From Kryptolebias marmoratus (Eukaryota > Chordata > Actinopteri > Cyprinodontiformes > Rivulidae): DNA of 64,000 nucleotides. The translations under genes and the position numbers were made by a program. The stretch lies in contig NC_051444.1 of NCBI RefSeq assembly GCF_001649575.2, positions 23,916,043 through 23,980,042 of the forward strand, written 5' to 3'. Below are positions 1 through 10,694 of the stretch, in pieces (position 1 is the first letter of the stretch; each line of letters begins with the position of its first letter). The notes beneath the pieces were generated by a model, which saw nothing but the letters and a program-made list of their open reading frames with translations, searched no databases and was not told the DNA's origin.

Positions 1-535
1 AAATTAAACGAAATAAACATTTGAAATATGAGTTTGTATGTAATGTATGAATATAATATACAAGTTTCACTTTTTAAATGGAATTACTGAAATCAATCTA
101 CTTTTTCATGATATTCTAATTTTATGACCAGCACCTGTATGTTAGCAGAGCTGTTTGTTTAAAATAATAAGTTTGTCCACAGTATCTTGGCTGTTCGAGC
201 TCAGATTAAACACAGAAATCTAAGCCAGGATGATGCTCAGACATCAAAACATCCACAAACAAGTTCATCGTCTCGTTTCTTGTTTTTATCTCTCTCCATG
301 CTTCTCACAAATGATGAATCTGATCCTTTTTTTTGTTGTTGATGCCACATCCCTGTCCTCTCGGTCCCATTTTCTTCTGCTAACTCTTTGAGCGAGCTGC
401 TGCCGCGGCCCACCGATGGGAGGTGTTCACTTTCTAATTCTGGATTCAATTTAAGAGTTTTGAAAAGCTTGTATTAGTTTCATTATTCTGCCTCGCAGCC
501 AAGGGCACTGTGATACTTGGATGGAAGCGCATGCG

Positions 536-536
536 T

Positions 537-568
<32 letters not shown>

Positions 569-588
569 ACACACACACACACACACAT
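536..588. repeat. (CA)n microsatellite
   Basis: An interrupted ac/ca dinucleotide tract. Confidence 0.95.
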
Positions 589-962
589 ATACCCATTGGC
601 AGCAGGCATCATTTTGTTCTTGAGGGGAAAAGCTGAATTGTGGTTTTTTTGGGTCTTATTTCCAAATCTGCTGCTTGTGAAGTAAGAGCCCGGATCAAAC
701 CTTGTTGTTTTGGTTCTGTATGAGCCTCGTTATCACTCCTACTCTGTAAATGTATATATGTGATGTGATCCACTGTCCTCTGAGTCTGCTGGGGTCTATA
801 AAACCTGTGAGAGACGAGGAAAAGACCTGCTTTAGTGGTTTTCATGACTCTGCTTTGGGTAAAAACAAACAAAAAACTGGGCCCTCTTACAGCCACGATG
901 CTCAAATCCTTCAATCCTTTATTTCAAGTCAGCATTGGACGTTTTTAGGAAAACTGTCCATG

Positions 963-1190
963 TCTGGCAGCGTTGACGATGGAGAAGTGGGTTCTTGCGG
1001 AAAGGAGAGAGACAGATGGAGACGAGTAAGCCGGGCGGCCCCCAAAGGGGACGCCTGTGTTTTTAATAATCACTCTCCTCTCTCCACCTGAGAGCGCAGA
1101 GCCTCGGCGCGGCCTATTTATATCCTGGGAGGAGCAGCACACATCCACTGTTGTTCACGACGTGGTCACAAGATGAACGGGATCCAGTTT
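963..1190 (+). promoter_or_regulatory. Possible upstream promoter / first exon of GRAMD2A (weak)
   Basis: A locally CpG-rich patch holds a TATA-like ctatttatat near 1113, then an ATG at 1172 followed at once by g/gt donors before a long (GT)n tract. A second candidate start lies at 961 and reads MSGSVDDGEVGSCGKERDRW, ending at a consensus-like donor (cga|gtaagc, about 1026). The second peptide has a vague likeness to the SCKEKPDR stretch of mammalian GRAMD2A. Neither candidate has the phase 2 end that the exon at 6297 needs, so at least one further exon or a different acceptor would be required. This is inference only. Confidence 0.2.
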
Positions 1191-1197
1191 CCAGGAG

Positions 1198-1205
1198 GTG
1201 GTGGT

Positions 1206-1241
<36 letters not shown>

Positions 1242-1251
1242 GGGGGGGGGA
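1198..1251. repeat. (GT)n plus poly-G tract
   Basis: About 17 gt units are followed by a G homopolymer. Confidence 0.95.
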
Positions 1252-2687
1252 AGAGATTTTTACATCTGGGTCAAGCTGCATGAAATAATTAAACGTCAGA
1301 AAGGTTAAATGGAGGCTGGTTTTTAATTCCGCTAATGACCCGATTAGGGCTGAAAACGAGTTTGATTATGGATTACACCGGTCTTACCCTGCCCTCCGAT
1401 GTTAGCGGCGTTTGTTGGAGGTGAGAGCTTCAGAGGCGCAGCTGTAGTTTTAATCACACGCTCGCCTATTTACACTGATAAAGAGGAAATGTTTTTTAAA
1501 AAGTGTCATGCTATTTATTTATCAGCTGATGCGAGAGATCAATTTTACTATTTCAAAACTTTCAGGGTCAGGAGGTTGTTTGGCGTTTGTAAGAGTGGAT
1601 CTTATTGGTTAAAGAAACAGGATTTATCAACATGTTGGTCCTCATCAGGACACGAGGCAGAGAAATAATGAAAACCACAGAGTTATCGATCTTCTTCGGG
1701 CTCGGAAAGATCGCAACAACCATCCTTAAAAATGTCCAGACCGATTTTTTTTCTTTTTTTTCCCAAATAAAGAAAATCCAACAACACTGAAACGCTCACC
1801 AGGAGGGCTCATCGAACAAAAATATCCCACATTTTAAGACTGCGAGAGCAGAAACCCACAATCTAGGCCTGTTTCTTATGTTTTATATGTCCAACATTCA
1901 GAAGAATAATTAAAATAATAGGCGAGGCCAGGCAACGTATCTTTGTGTGGCACGTTTCATACCAGGAGGAAACTCAAAGTGCTTTACAGTAAGAAAAAAA
2001 AGAGGAAAATGTAACATGAACAAGGCAAAAACTACCTAAACACACACACACACATCGACAATTATTAAAAACAAACAATTATTATCCCACAGTACTAAAC
2101 TAAGCCGTTTAAAAAAATAAGCCAAAACCTTATGAATTGATTACTTTATTGCCCATAAAAACTGGTTGCTGGTAGTTTGACAAAACAATCATAATTTTAG
2201 CTGTTTTCCCATTTACTGTGTTTCATCATTTATATGTCAAAATGAACGTTACTAAAAGGGTGTAAATTAGTAGTGTCGGGGCTAACAGATAAGGGAGACA
2301 GGAAGACCCCCGCTTGTTGATTTTGAACTATTTATCACAAGAGAAAAGTCCAGCAGCACATCGGAGGCATGGGACCCATCCAAGCAGGAGAATCTGTCTG
2401 ACCTTAGGTTGTCAAAGCGCTCGTTCAAACAGAGATGATAACGCCACCGGGCTCATCAGAACTTAAGAGAGCAGCATGACTTTACAATGAGCCGAGAGCC
2501 GACGTCTACGAGACAGGGCAGTTCTGTCCCCAAAGAGCTGATCGCCGATCAGTGTCTTATCAGTGACTCTTATTTTATCGCAAAAAGCTCATAACCTTGT
2601 GAGTCATTCCACAGTTTCTAACCAGACTCTTTTTACATTTAGGACATGAAAACAAACATTTTCTGGAGAAACTCACACATTCACAAC

Positions 2688-3713
2688 CAGGGGTGGAAAT
2701 TAGCACCCGCCACCGGCAAAATGCGGGTAAATATTTGAATTTGTGTGCCAGAACACACACGCCACTGTGGCGGGTTGGCAATTTAAACAGAAAAGGTGTT
2801 ATTTGTCCTCTTGACATATAGGGGGCAGTAATGTGCTCGAGTTGCTGCTGTTACGTCGAGCCCCGTTCCCCGATCAGATACGGTTCCCCCTGCGTCTCCG
2901 TAAATAATGACTTATCTATTACCAGAATTGTTTAGAGGGGCAAATATTTCTCATTAAAAAAACAAAAAAANNNNNNNNNNNNNNNNNNNNNNNNNNNNNN
3001 NNNNNNNNNNNNNNNNNNNNNNNNNNNNNNNNNNNNNNNNNNNNNNNNNNNNNNNNNNNNNNNNNNNNNNNNNNNNNNNNNNNNNNNNNNNNNNNNNNNN
3101 NNNNNNNNNNNNNNNNNNNNNNNNNNNNNNNNNNNNNNNNNNNNNNNNNNNNNNNNNNNNNNNNNNNNNNNNNNNNNNNNNNNNNNNNNNNNNNNNNNNN
3201 NNNNNNNNNNNNNNNNNNNNNNNNNNNNNNNNNNNNNNNNNNNNNNNNNNNACCCGAATGTTATTTAGATAAAAGCGAAATACCACTTCAGGTGGAGAAA
3301 ACCACCTGAATAATAAAAATATTACAACAGTTCCCTGCAAACCCATATGATGCACTCGATCCACTGCAGATTACATGCAGTCTAACACCAATTAGGTGTT
3401 GTGATGAGAAGCTATTTTATTTTCTGTTTTTCAAGAGTAGTCGAGGGAAGAACCGAAACTTAAACAATGTTTTTTTTAAACTAAATCAATGACGTCGGTC
3501 AGTGTGCATTCGCGCCTACGGCCGGTGTTCTGATGATCTGGGCTTCCTCGTCAGATTTTCCATGCAGTGCCCAGAAAGAGGTGTTGTTCAGCTTGTAGGG
3601 CACCACCCACCTCCATCATCATCATCATATGAAATTAATTTTTGTCACAACAAAAAATAGTGGCTGGTAAAATATTTGAGTGGCCGGTAAAAAAATTTTA
3701 ATTTCCACCCCTG
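2688..3713. mobile_element. hAT-type DNA transposon copy with 8-bp target-site duplication
   Basis: The ends are inverted repeats: caggggtggaaatt at the left and aatttccacccctg at the right. They are flanked by a perfect 8-bp duplication, ttcacaac, at 2680-2687 and 3714-3721. CAGGGG ends and an 8-bp duplication are hallmarks of hAT elements. The middle is interrupted by an assembly gap, so coding capacity cannot be judged. The visible flanks show no transposase frame. Confidence 0.85.
2971..3251. other. Assembly gap (281 N) inside the hAT copy
   Basis: A run of N follows a poly-A tract. The gap lies inside the repeat, which suggests the repeat or homopolymer broke the assembly. Confidence 0.99.
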
Positions 3714-3721
3714 TTCACAAC

Positions 3722-5756
3722 AGATACTCAAAGCGCTAACAGATCTGCTATCATTTCTCTACCTAAGAAGATTTCAGGTTAAAAATCTGGCACAAAAGGT
3801 GGCGGGCGATATGCGCTCCTATAAAGAATTGCCAGGCCTTTAATATTTAGTAAACTACTGAATGTTGTCGACATGAAAATGTTAATTATCACAACTTTTT
3901 CTAAAAAAAATACTGACTTCTCATTCCTTTTTAAGTCTCTTTCTGTTTTACAGCAGCTTTCTGCATTTGAAAAGTTTTATTTTCAACTTTTCCCCTGCAG
4001 ACTCCAACATCCTGCTACATATTAACTTTATAACACAATATTTCAGTCGTGTTTCTTCTTCCGTGACACAAATTCCACTTCCTTTCGTACACCAGGCTGG
4101 AGTTTGAGAGCGCAATGCGTCACGGTAATAGTTTCTCTTTTTTCGCTGAAAAGTGTTTTGGTTCGTACGGTTGAGCGTTTGGCTCTCAGAAATCAGCGCT
4201 GTCTTGTCGTCGCAGTCAAATGACCACATCAGGCCGGAGTGCCCTGCTGTGGAAAGAGCCAACGGAGGCAGGGCGAGTTGATCGGGGTCAGAGGTCACGC
4301 TATCTTCTTACCCAGAGGATGTCAGAAACGCTGCTCAAGGAGGAGACGAGCGTGATGCTGCAGAATTCTACCAGCCAGGCTTAAAGATAAATATTGTGAC
4401 TTGATCTACAATATGTGGGCTGTATTTACATTACATCCTGAGTTTATAGCTAATAAGGTGACAGTTTTAGTTTGACTGTAACCCATTACTTTCTGCTGAA
4501 ATGGTTCTTCTTCTGCATCACTGATGCACTTTATATAATAAACAACAGGGTTAACATTTATACATCTGGCATTCACTTTCACTATTATATGATTAGGTAA
4601 TAGATCATTTCAAATGCATGTATTCATCATTGGTTTTAGGTTTTTTGGGGGTTTTTCCGGCTGCAGATACAAGTAGGCGTGAGAAAAGAAAATCAACAAA
4701 ATGCTGACCTCACAGGAAAACGTGTCAAAATCAAATGAGACTTTTTTAAAAATGTTATGACTTGAACGAAGCTGCATAAATATTACATTTTCCCTGAAAC
4801 ACGGTGGTGTATAACTATCACGAAACACATGTGAAGTATTCAAAATATGTGTCCAAGAACCTAAAGTGCCTAAATAAAAGTAGAAAAAGTCCAGTTATGA
4901 TATAAGTAGAGACTTTTCTGGCTTTTCCTTATATTTCTACCTATGGCTGCTACTTGTTTGAGTTTTGTTTTCCCTTTGAACCCTTTAAGGAGCCGTGAGT
5001 GCAACAGCGAGGGACGTGTTATACCGGTTTAATAAAAAATGTCGAATTGTGTTAAGTTGTCTGTGCCCTTCGCTTGACGCAGGTATGACTCGCTTCGTCT
5101 CCCTACAAGTGAAAGCTGCAGTTTAGCAGAGCTCCACTTTTATCGGCGTCTCCTCCTCCTCCAGAAGTGTTTTCATATCAGCACTGCATTACACCTCCCC
5201 GCGCTCGCCGTCAATCACCCGACGCTCTCAGAGAGATACAGGATGAAAGGGGGGGGGAAGTCTGTCACCCGTTCAGCCTTTATTGGCTCATGCAGGCTTG
5301 TCTTGTTTAAAGCAACTTAACTGGGACAGCGTTCAGCCCGGTGTCATCCTCCTCCCAGGACCGATGATGCTGGGGTTTTATCTGTTGCCTTGTTGTTTCT
5401 GCTTTAGCAACAGATATGAGTGTGATGCTGTGACATCTGCTGCACTGCTCTGCATATTCCTCCTGAGGCCAGGCTCATGCTGCTGCTGTGTGTGGGTGCT
5501 TTCTAAAGAGCAACACGCTGATAATCTCCTGGCACGGCCTCTATTTAAACTGCTCACTTTTAATCTTTGATTATGTTGTTTTGCAACAGCCTTTGTCTCT
5601 GCATTTCGACACGGTCCATCGAACCGTTTAATGTACTGTAATATAGAAGCATGTGCTCAGGCTTTATATGAAGTTGTGTTGATGCTCTTGTTGGTTTTTA
5701 TGTGTACCCGTGTTTAGTTCTCACCGCCGATGAAGTTTGTTGCCTGTGTGCATGTG
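3722..5756. other. Gene-less stretch upstream of GRAMD2A
   Basis: AT-rich sequence with short frames only. I saw no splice-flanked coding segment, although the missing N-terminal exon(s) of GRAMD2A should lie somewhere upstream of 6297. Confidence 0.5.
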
Positions 5757-5758
5757 TG

Positions 5759-6165
5759 AGCGAAATTATCTCTAGAACCACCGGACAGCCTTAAATGAAA
5801 CTCTCAGTCAGTCGTAACCAACACAAAAATGGCTGTAACTCAGTCAGTTTTACACATATTGAGCTAATGTTCGGCGTGGTAGTAGCTGAGAGTCATCCCC
5901 AGCACATATTATGAGCATTAAATGTTCACTTAAGACCTTTGATTAGAACTTTGCCATCAACTTTGTCTGTTTGCACGGATTTTACTAAAACTCCCAGAAA
6001 GTAACCACTAGATAAACAACTGATTTTACTTTTGGAGTCAACCTGATTCAAGATGCCCGCCACAGCGAATCAACCCAAATGACTATAAGTCAGTCAGTTT
6101 TACAGATATCGAGCTAAACCTGGACGTGGTAGTAGCTGAGAGTCATTCACAACACGTGCGCCGAG
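5759..6165 (+). repeat. Dispersed repeat family (tggtagtagctgagagtcat core), copy A, two tandem units
   Basis: Two adjacent units of about 290 and 120-200 bp each end in the same core (at about 5878 and 6128), preceded by actcagtcagttttacagat-like sequence. It lies just upstream of the first recognised GRAMD2A exon. It carries no frame and no clear terminal inverted repeats. Confidence 0.75.
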
Positions 6166-6296
6166 CGCCGACCGATCTGACGTGGGCGAGACGCTTTAAG
6201 GCGTTTCGTTTTAAAACTGCTGTTTTCTTTTCACTAAATAATTTTCATCTGTGCTAATTCTACATTTCTGAAAGATATCATTGCTTTTCATGACAG

Positions 6297-6354
6297 GTTT
6301 CATCTGATCGAGGACCTGTCCTACGAAGACGTGAAGAAATGTTACAGGGGCTCG
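6297..6354 (+). CDS. gramd2a: GRAMD2A coding exon (N-terminal segment, FHLIEDLSYEDVKKCYRGS)
   Basis: The exon is 58 nt long, bounded by a tgacag acceptor and a gtgagt donor. After one leading base it reads FHLIEDLSYEDVKKCYRGS, which aligns with the segment ending in EEIKKC just before the GRAM domain of mammalian GRAMD2A. It begins in phase 2 and ends in phase 0, so it joins the exon at 7536 in frame. The preceding exon was not found. A different acceptor after gatcgag (exon from 6318) would start in phase 0. Confidence 0.75.
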
Positions 6355-7307
6355 GTGAGTGTGTTTTGGTTATTAATTACAGTCACTTTGACTCAAGGTT
6401 AACCAGATTTATTTCAAATCAAAGCATGTTAAAAACTCAGCTTTCGCAACTTGATAAAGATGATGAATTTAAAAAGCACTTTTTAGAACAAGACTGCCAG
6501 ACTGGGTCCTCCTTATTATATTATTTTAGCAAAAGTAGGCAACAAACTAATCTTCTGATACAATTTCAGCAATAAAGGAGTCAAAATATGACCCAAAATG
6601 AAGATTACCTCAGGGGCTTTCTGCTCTTGTCTTTCTCTAAGTGCAGTCCTGAGAACAGGAGCTTCTCCTGGCGTGTGCTATAAATAGAGATATAAAACCA
6701 GGAGAGGCACAGAATACACAGACTGAACAGGTTTATATTAATACTGTGAAAGATGAGATACAGAGCAGGACAGAAGAGGGGGGAAAAAAATGGGGGAAAG
6801 CCTTAGCTGGAGGTGAGTTTTAGCCGTGGCAGAGGAGAAGTGAGGGAACGAACGAGATGGGCTGTGTGTTCAGGGAGGAAAAGGTAAAAGGAAAAGGAGA
6901 TTAAAAAAAGAGGACAAATTTTAGTCATCAAAGAAATAAACATGAAGGGAAGCTGGCAGAGTAAACAGAGTGAGGGGGAGAGAGGACCTCAGGTGAGATG
7001 AGTGAGGAGTACCTGTGTGAGAGGAGGCTTTTCTTTTAAAGAGCAGACTGATGAACGGTGAGAGTGTATGTGTGTAAAGGAAAGAGAGGAGGGAGGGTGT
7101 AGAGTCACTGAAGGTGCATTTGAGACAGAGAAAGAGAGCCTTGTAGTCGAGGAAGAGCTCAGTGGCTGTAAGCTGAGGCGTTGCTGTTGTTAGGCTGCAG
7201 TGTGTGTGTGTTTGTGTGTGTGTGTGTGTTGACTAGAGGTAGCAGCTTTCGCCCGGCACTGACCAGCGACAGGGGAACAGTGTGTATCTTGCAGTGGTTT
7301 GCTCCAG

Positions 7308-7535
7308 GCCCTGGATGTGCGCGAGTGTGTGTGTGAGTACGGTGCCAACGTGCTGAGCCTGGTGCAGAACTCGCGTCCCCTGAGGGAGAGGGTTGTCTCT
7401 GCGCCCAGCGGAGCCAGCGGAGCCGGCGGCGGCGGCGGCAGCAGTGGTGGTGGAGGGGCCGGTGGAGCTGGCGCTGTGCGGGCAGGCCGGTCCACCAAGG
7501 AGCTGCTCATGACTCTGCCCTGTCCCTCTGCACAG
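7308..7535 (+). other. Glycine-rich open stretch contiguous with the next GRAMD2A exon (possible alternative 5' extension)
   Basis: This stretch is open in the frame of the following exon. It has strong G/C bias at codon third positions and reads ALDVRECVCEYGANVLSLVQ, then a Gly/Ser/Ala-rich low-complexity run, then RSTKELLMTLPCPSAQ before TVSKYN. A phase 0 acceptor after gctccag at 7307 would fit the phase 0 end of the upstream exon. The alternative acceptor ctctgcacag at 7535 has the better pyrimidine tract and gives the GRAMD2A-like junction. I recognise no domain here. It may be an alternative exon extension, a lineage-specific insert, or GC-rich intron sequence. Confidence 0.4.
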
Positions 7536-7608
7536 ACTGTCAGCAAGTACAACTCGCAGTACCACAAACTGTTCCCATGCGTGCCCAAGGATGAGATCCT
7601 CATGAAAG
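7536..7608 (+). CDS. gramd2a: GRAMD2A coding exon (start of the GRAM domain)
   Basis: The exon is 73 nt long. The acceptor is ctgtccctctgcacag and the donor is gtactg. It reads TVSKYNSQYHKLFPCVPKDE followed by ILMK and one base. This matches the NKYNQQYHKLF opening of the GRAM domain in mammalian GRAMD2A. It ends in phase 1; the split codon is completed as Val by the exon at 10010. Confidence 0.92.
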
Positions 7609-7848
7609 GTACTGTGGTTTTCACCTCCGTGCTGCGTTGAGCTCTTCTGTCAAATCACTCATGTGTAATTAGAATAGAAGCTTGTTTTATACGGACATCG
7701 ATCGATTTGTTTGTGCCGTTTTGTTAAAGAAAGAAAAAAGCCACAAGGGACACTGAAATAACCTGAAACCGATAAAAGTAATAATAAGAAGAAATTTGCT
7801 GAAAATCAACCAGTGCCTTTCATTGGTTGATTTTCAGTAAACACCCCA

Positions 7849-8772
7849 GTTTAACATGTCCCTGTGATCAGATCAGTTTCAATCTTTTCTTGGATTATCG
7901 TCCTTTTTGGCAAGGCCAGATTCTTCATTATTATTTAAAAAAAAAAAAGAAACTGGCCTTGCCGAAAAGGACGATAATCCAAGAAAGGATTGAAACTAAT
8001 CTGCTCACAGGGACATGTTAAACTCAGGTGTGTCCTGTAATCAGCATCACAGGTGTCTCCAATCCTGTAATCAGTCAGTCTGCCTGTTTAAAGGGTGAGA
8101 AGTAGTCACAGGGCTGTTTGGTATCATGGTGTGTACCTCGCTGAACATGGAGCACAGAAAGCTGAGGACAGAGTTGTCTCAGGAGCTTAGAAAGAACATG
8201 ACTGACATCATGTTAAAGATAAAGACTATAAGACCGTCTCCAAGCAGCTGGATGTTCCTCTGACTGCAGCTGCTCAGATTATTCAGATGTTTAAGGTCCA
8301 CAGGACTGGAGACAACCTCTCTGAGCGTGGGTGCAAGAGGAAAACTGAAGAGACGGATAATACGAACAGTAACCTAAGAGGCCAGAGCAACAAAAGAGAT
8401 CAGAGGTGAACTCCAAAGGTCAAGGGTCATCAGTGTCAGATCACACCATCGGTCTGTTTGAGCCAAACTGGACTTAATGAATGACAACAGAGGAGGACAT
8501 CAAATTATAAAAAAGTGAGACTGACAGGCCACAAAGCTTCTGGGAGAACATCCTTTGGACAGATGAGACAAAACTGGAGCTTTTTAGCAACAAGTCCCCT
8601 CAGCTCTGCGTTCACAGAGCCAAAAATGAAAGAACCCTGTAGCTACAGTGAAACACGGAGGAGGCTTGGGCATGCTCTGGGGCTGCCTCGTTGCATCTGG
8701 GAGAGGTTATGCAACAACATATTAGGTTAGGGGTACCGTCCTTTTTGTCATGGCCGATTTCATAAGTTTCTT
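7849..8772 (+). mobile_element. Degraded Tc1/mariner-like transposon with foldback left end
   Basis: A decayed transposase is readable in pieces. SKQLDVPLTAAAQ (8235-8275) resembles the N-terminal helix-turn-helix. ENILWTDETKLELF (after 8540) carries a catalytic Asp of the DDE domain, followed by CVHRAKNERTL. The left side is an imperfect inverted repeat of about 70 bp (7849-7919 against 7953-8023) separated by an A-rich spacer. A further copy of its inner part, cgtcctttttgtcatggccg, lies at the right end near 8738. Stops and frameshifts show it is dead. Confidence 0.75.
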
Positions 8773-9307
8773 TTTTTTCTATTAAAACCTTTTACACAAG
8801 CACGAACCAAAACCAAGCTACTGTTGTCAGTTTGCTGAGCTTACCAATAAAATCTGGCTTTAGTGTTTAGCAATATACAGTTTTATTGATTTAACTCCTG
8901 ATTTCTGTCATCAGTTGTAGCTGCAGCATTGATCAGTTGATTCAAAGTGGCTATTACCTCATTTTATTAGTTTCATATAAAAAATAAGTCATATAAGATG
9001 TTTCTGTTTACTTTGATTACTGAGCTCGGCTTCAGTAAGGGACATTAATTGTCTCCAAATCTATAAAAGTTCAAATCACTTTGTGACTCTGAATCTACAG
9101 CTGTGCTCAGTTTCACTCCTTGTTCTCATTAACCTCTGAGGGGGAAACAAAAAAAACTAATAAATTGAGATTGATGATGCTTAATAATTATAAATACAGT
9201 TTGCTTTGGACTTGCCTGATCCTTATTTTGCCCAGCGGCTTGTGTTTTGAGATAGTTATCGACCTCCATGATCATGCCTTTGACTGTGTCTGTGAGGGAA
9301 TGTTGGC

Positions 9308-9545
9308 TTGTCTGTCTGTTAGCAAAATATCTTATGAACCAGTGGACAAGATTTAATGAAATTCTCGAAATTAATCAATTACATCTACAACCGATTGACT
9401 TTTGGGGGCAACTCGATTCAATATGGCCTCAACAGCTAGCAAGGACAAAAAGGGCTGTAGCTCAGTCGGTTTTACAGACACTGAGCTAAAGTTTGGAGTG
9501 GTAGTAGCTGAGAGTCATCCTCAACACATAATCCAAGTGCAACAC
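9308..9545 (+). repeat. Dispersed repeat family, copy B
   Basis: It contains the full unit from ctgtctgttagcaaaatatc through caaccgattgacttttgggg to gtggtagtagctgagagtca. It lies in GRAMD2A intron sequence. Confidence 0.75.
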
Positions 9546-10009
9546 GTTACGCAACGTCTCTGCTTCTGGCATCCAGAAACTGCTGTAACTTCAGTTCGGA
9601 GATAGTTAGCAGAAAGTTCTGTCCGTCCGCCGTAGGAGTTATTTTCTAAGTCCCTCGTTATGGGGAAAAATTCCCAAAGTTTCAAAGTCTGACAGATAGA
9701 AACGTGGACCGTGAGTGTTGTGTCCTTGTTCATAAAGAAGAGGATGGTTTTAGACTGACTGCAGCTAACATTAGTAAGTTGGCTACGAACGAACAACAAG
9801 CAGACATTTTAATTTAAAAAAAAGGTGTAAAGTTTTGATAAAACAGCCAGAATTTCCTCTGTTCTTCCATTTGCTTCAGACGCCCAGTCTTTCCCTCCTG
9901 GACACGGACACATTTTGTAAAGTCGTAATGCTCAACCCGAGGCAGAGGTTCGTCCCTATCGTCTCCGCAGCTCTTGACAGGGTTTTTCTCTCTCCTTCTC
10001 TTTCCTCAG

Positions 10010-10113
10010 TGTACTCCTGCGCTCTCCTCAGAGACATCCTTCTGCAGGGTCGGCTGTACATTTCCAGAAACTGGCTGTGTTTCTACGCCAACCTCTTCGG
10101 CAAAGACATCAAG
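10010..10113 (+). CDS. gramd2a: GRAMD2A coding exon (GRAM domain beta-strands)
   Basis: The exon is 104 nt long with a strong pyrimidine tract and tttcctcag acceptor, and a gtacga donor. It reads YSCALLRDILLQGRLYISRN then WLCFYANLFGKDIK, the most conserved part of the GRAM fold (LQGRLYIS-NWLCF-FGKD). This signature separates GRAMD1/2 proteins from unrelated PH-like folds. It ends in phase 0. Confidence 0.95.
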
Positions 10114-10595
10114 GTACGAAGCTTAGTGAACAGAAACCTGAACAGAGCCTAACGAGCTGATTGGCTGACTTTACAAATTACAATTGACTTTACAAGTTAC
10201 CAGACCCTAACTCTGCCCCATGTGATTATCCTTTAGGTCTTTGTGTTGATATTAAGTCGGGTAAATCTGTAGATTTTCTCAGATTTTCACTTTACCCAGC
10301 TATGAGATCTTTGTCTTTGATTTCGTGCACTCTACCTTTTCCTTCATTTCCTTGAAACCGAACCTCCCCTGAGATTTCGGTGACAGTAAGTCCCTTATTC
10401 AGGCCGCATTCTCCACATTCTGATTCAGATAACACGTTTCGGGTTACCTGCCAGCTCTCTGTAGGGACTTTTCCTCGTCTTACACGACGACGGCCTTTCA
10501 GTTTTCTCGTCCTCCTCGTTTTTTTGGTGTGAAATCTTATCCCCGTCCGCTGCGTTATTTTTATTTTTTTTCCTGCCTTTTGTCGTTCCGCTCAG

Positions 10596-10694
10596 GTGGC
10601 TATTCCTGTCGTCTCTGTGAGGCTGGTGAAGAAGCACAAAACAGCCGGCCTGGTGCCAAATGGCTTGGCCATCACAACAGACACCAACCAGAAG
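10596..10694 (+). CDS. gramd2a: GRAMD2A coding exon (GRAM domain core)
   Basis: The exon is 99 nt (33 codons), phase 0 at both ends, with a gttccgctcag acceptor and gtacag donor. It reads VAIPVVSVRLVKKHKTAGLV then PNGLAITTDTNQK. The IPVVSV-KKHK-LxPNGLAITT pattern matches GRAMD2A closely. The basic KKHK cluster is in the part of the fold implicated in phosphoinositide contact in this family. Confidence 0.95.

Noticed and set aside
2954..3364. Open frames across the N runs (here and at 34601-35097)
   Set aside because: The frames depend on unknown bases and homopolymers.
7190..7624. Proline-rich minus-strand open frames opposite the GRAMD2A exon
   Set aside because: They are the complement of the Gly-rich plus-strand stretch and read through the GRAM exon backwards; no family likeness.
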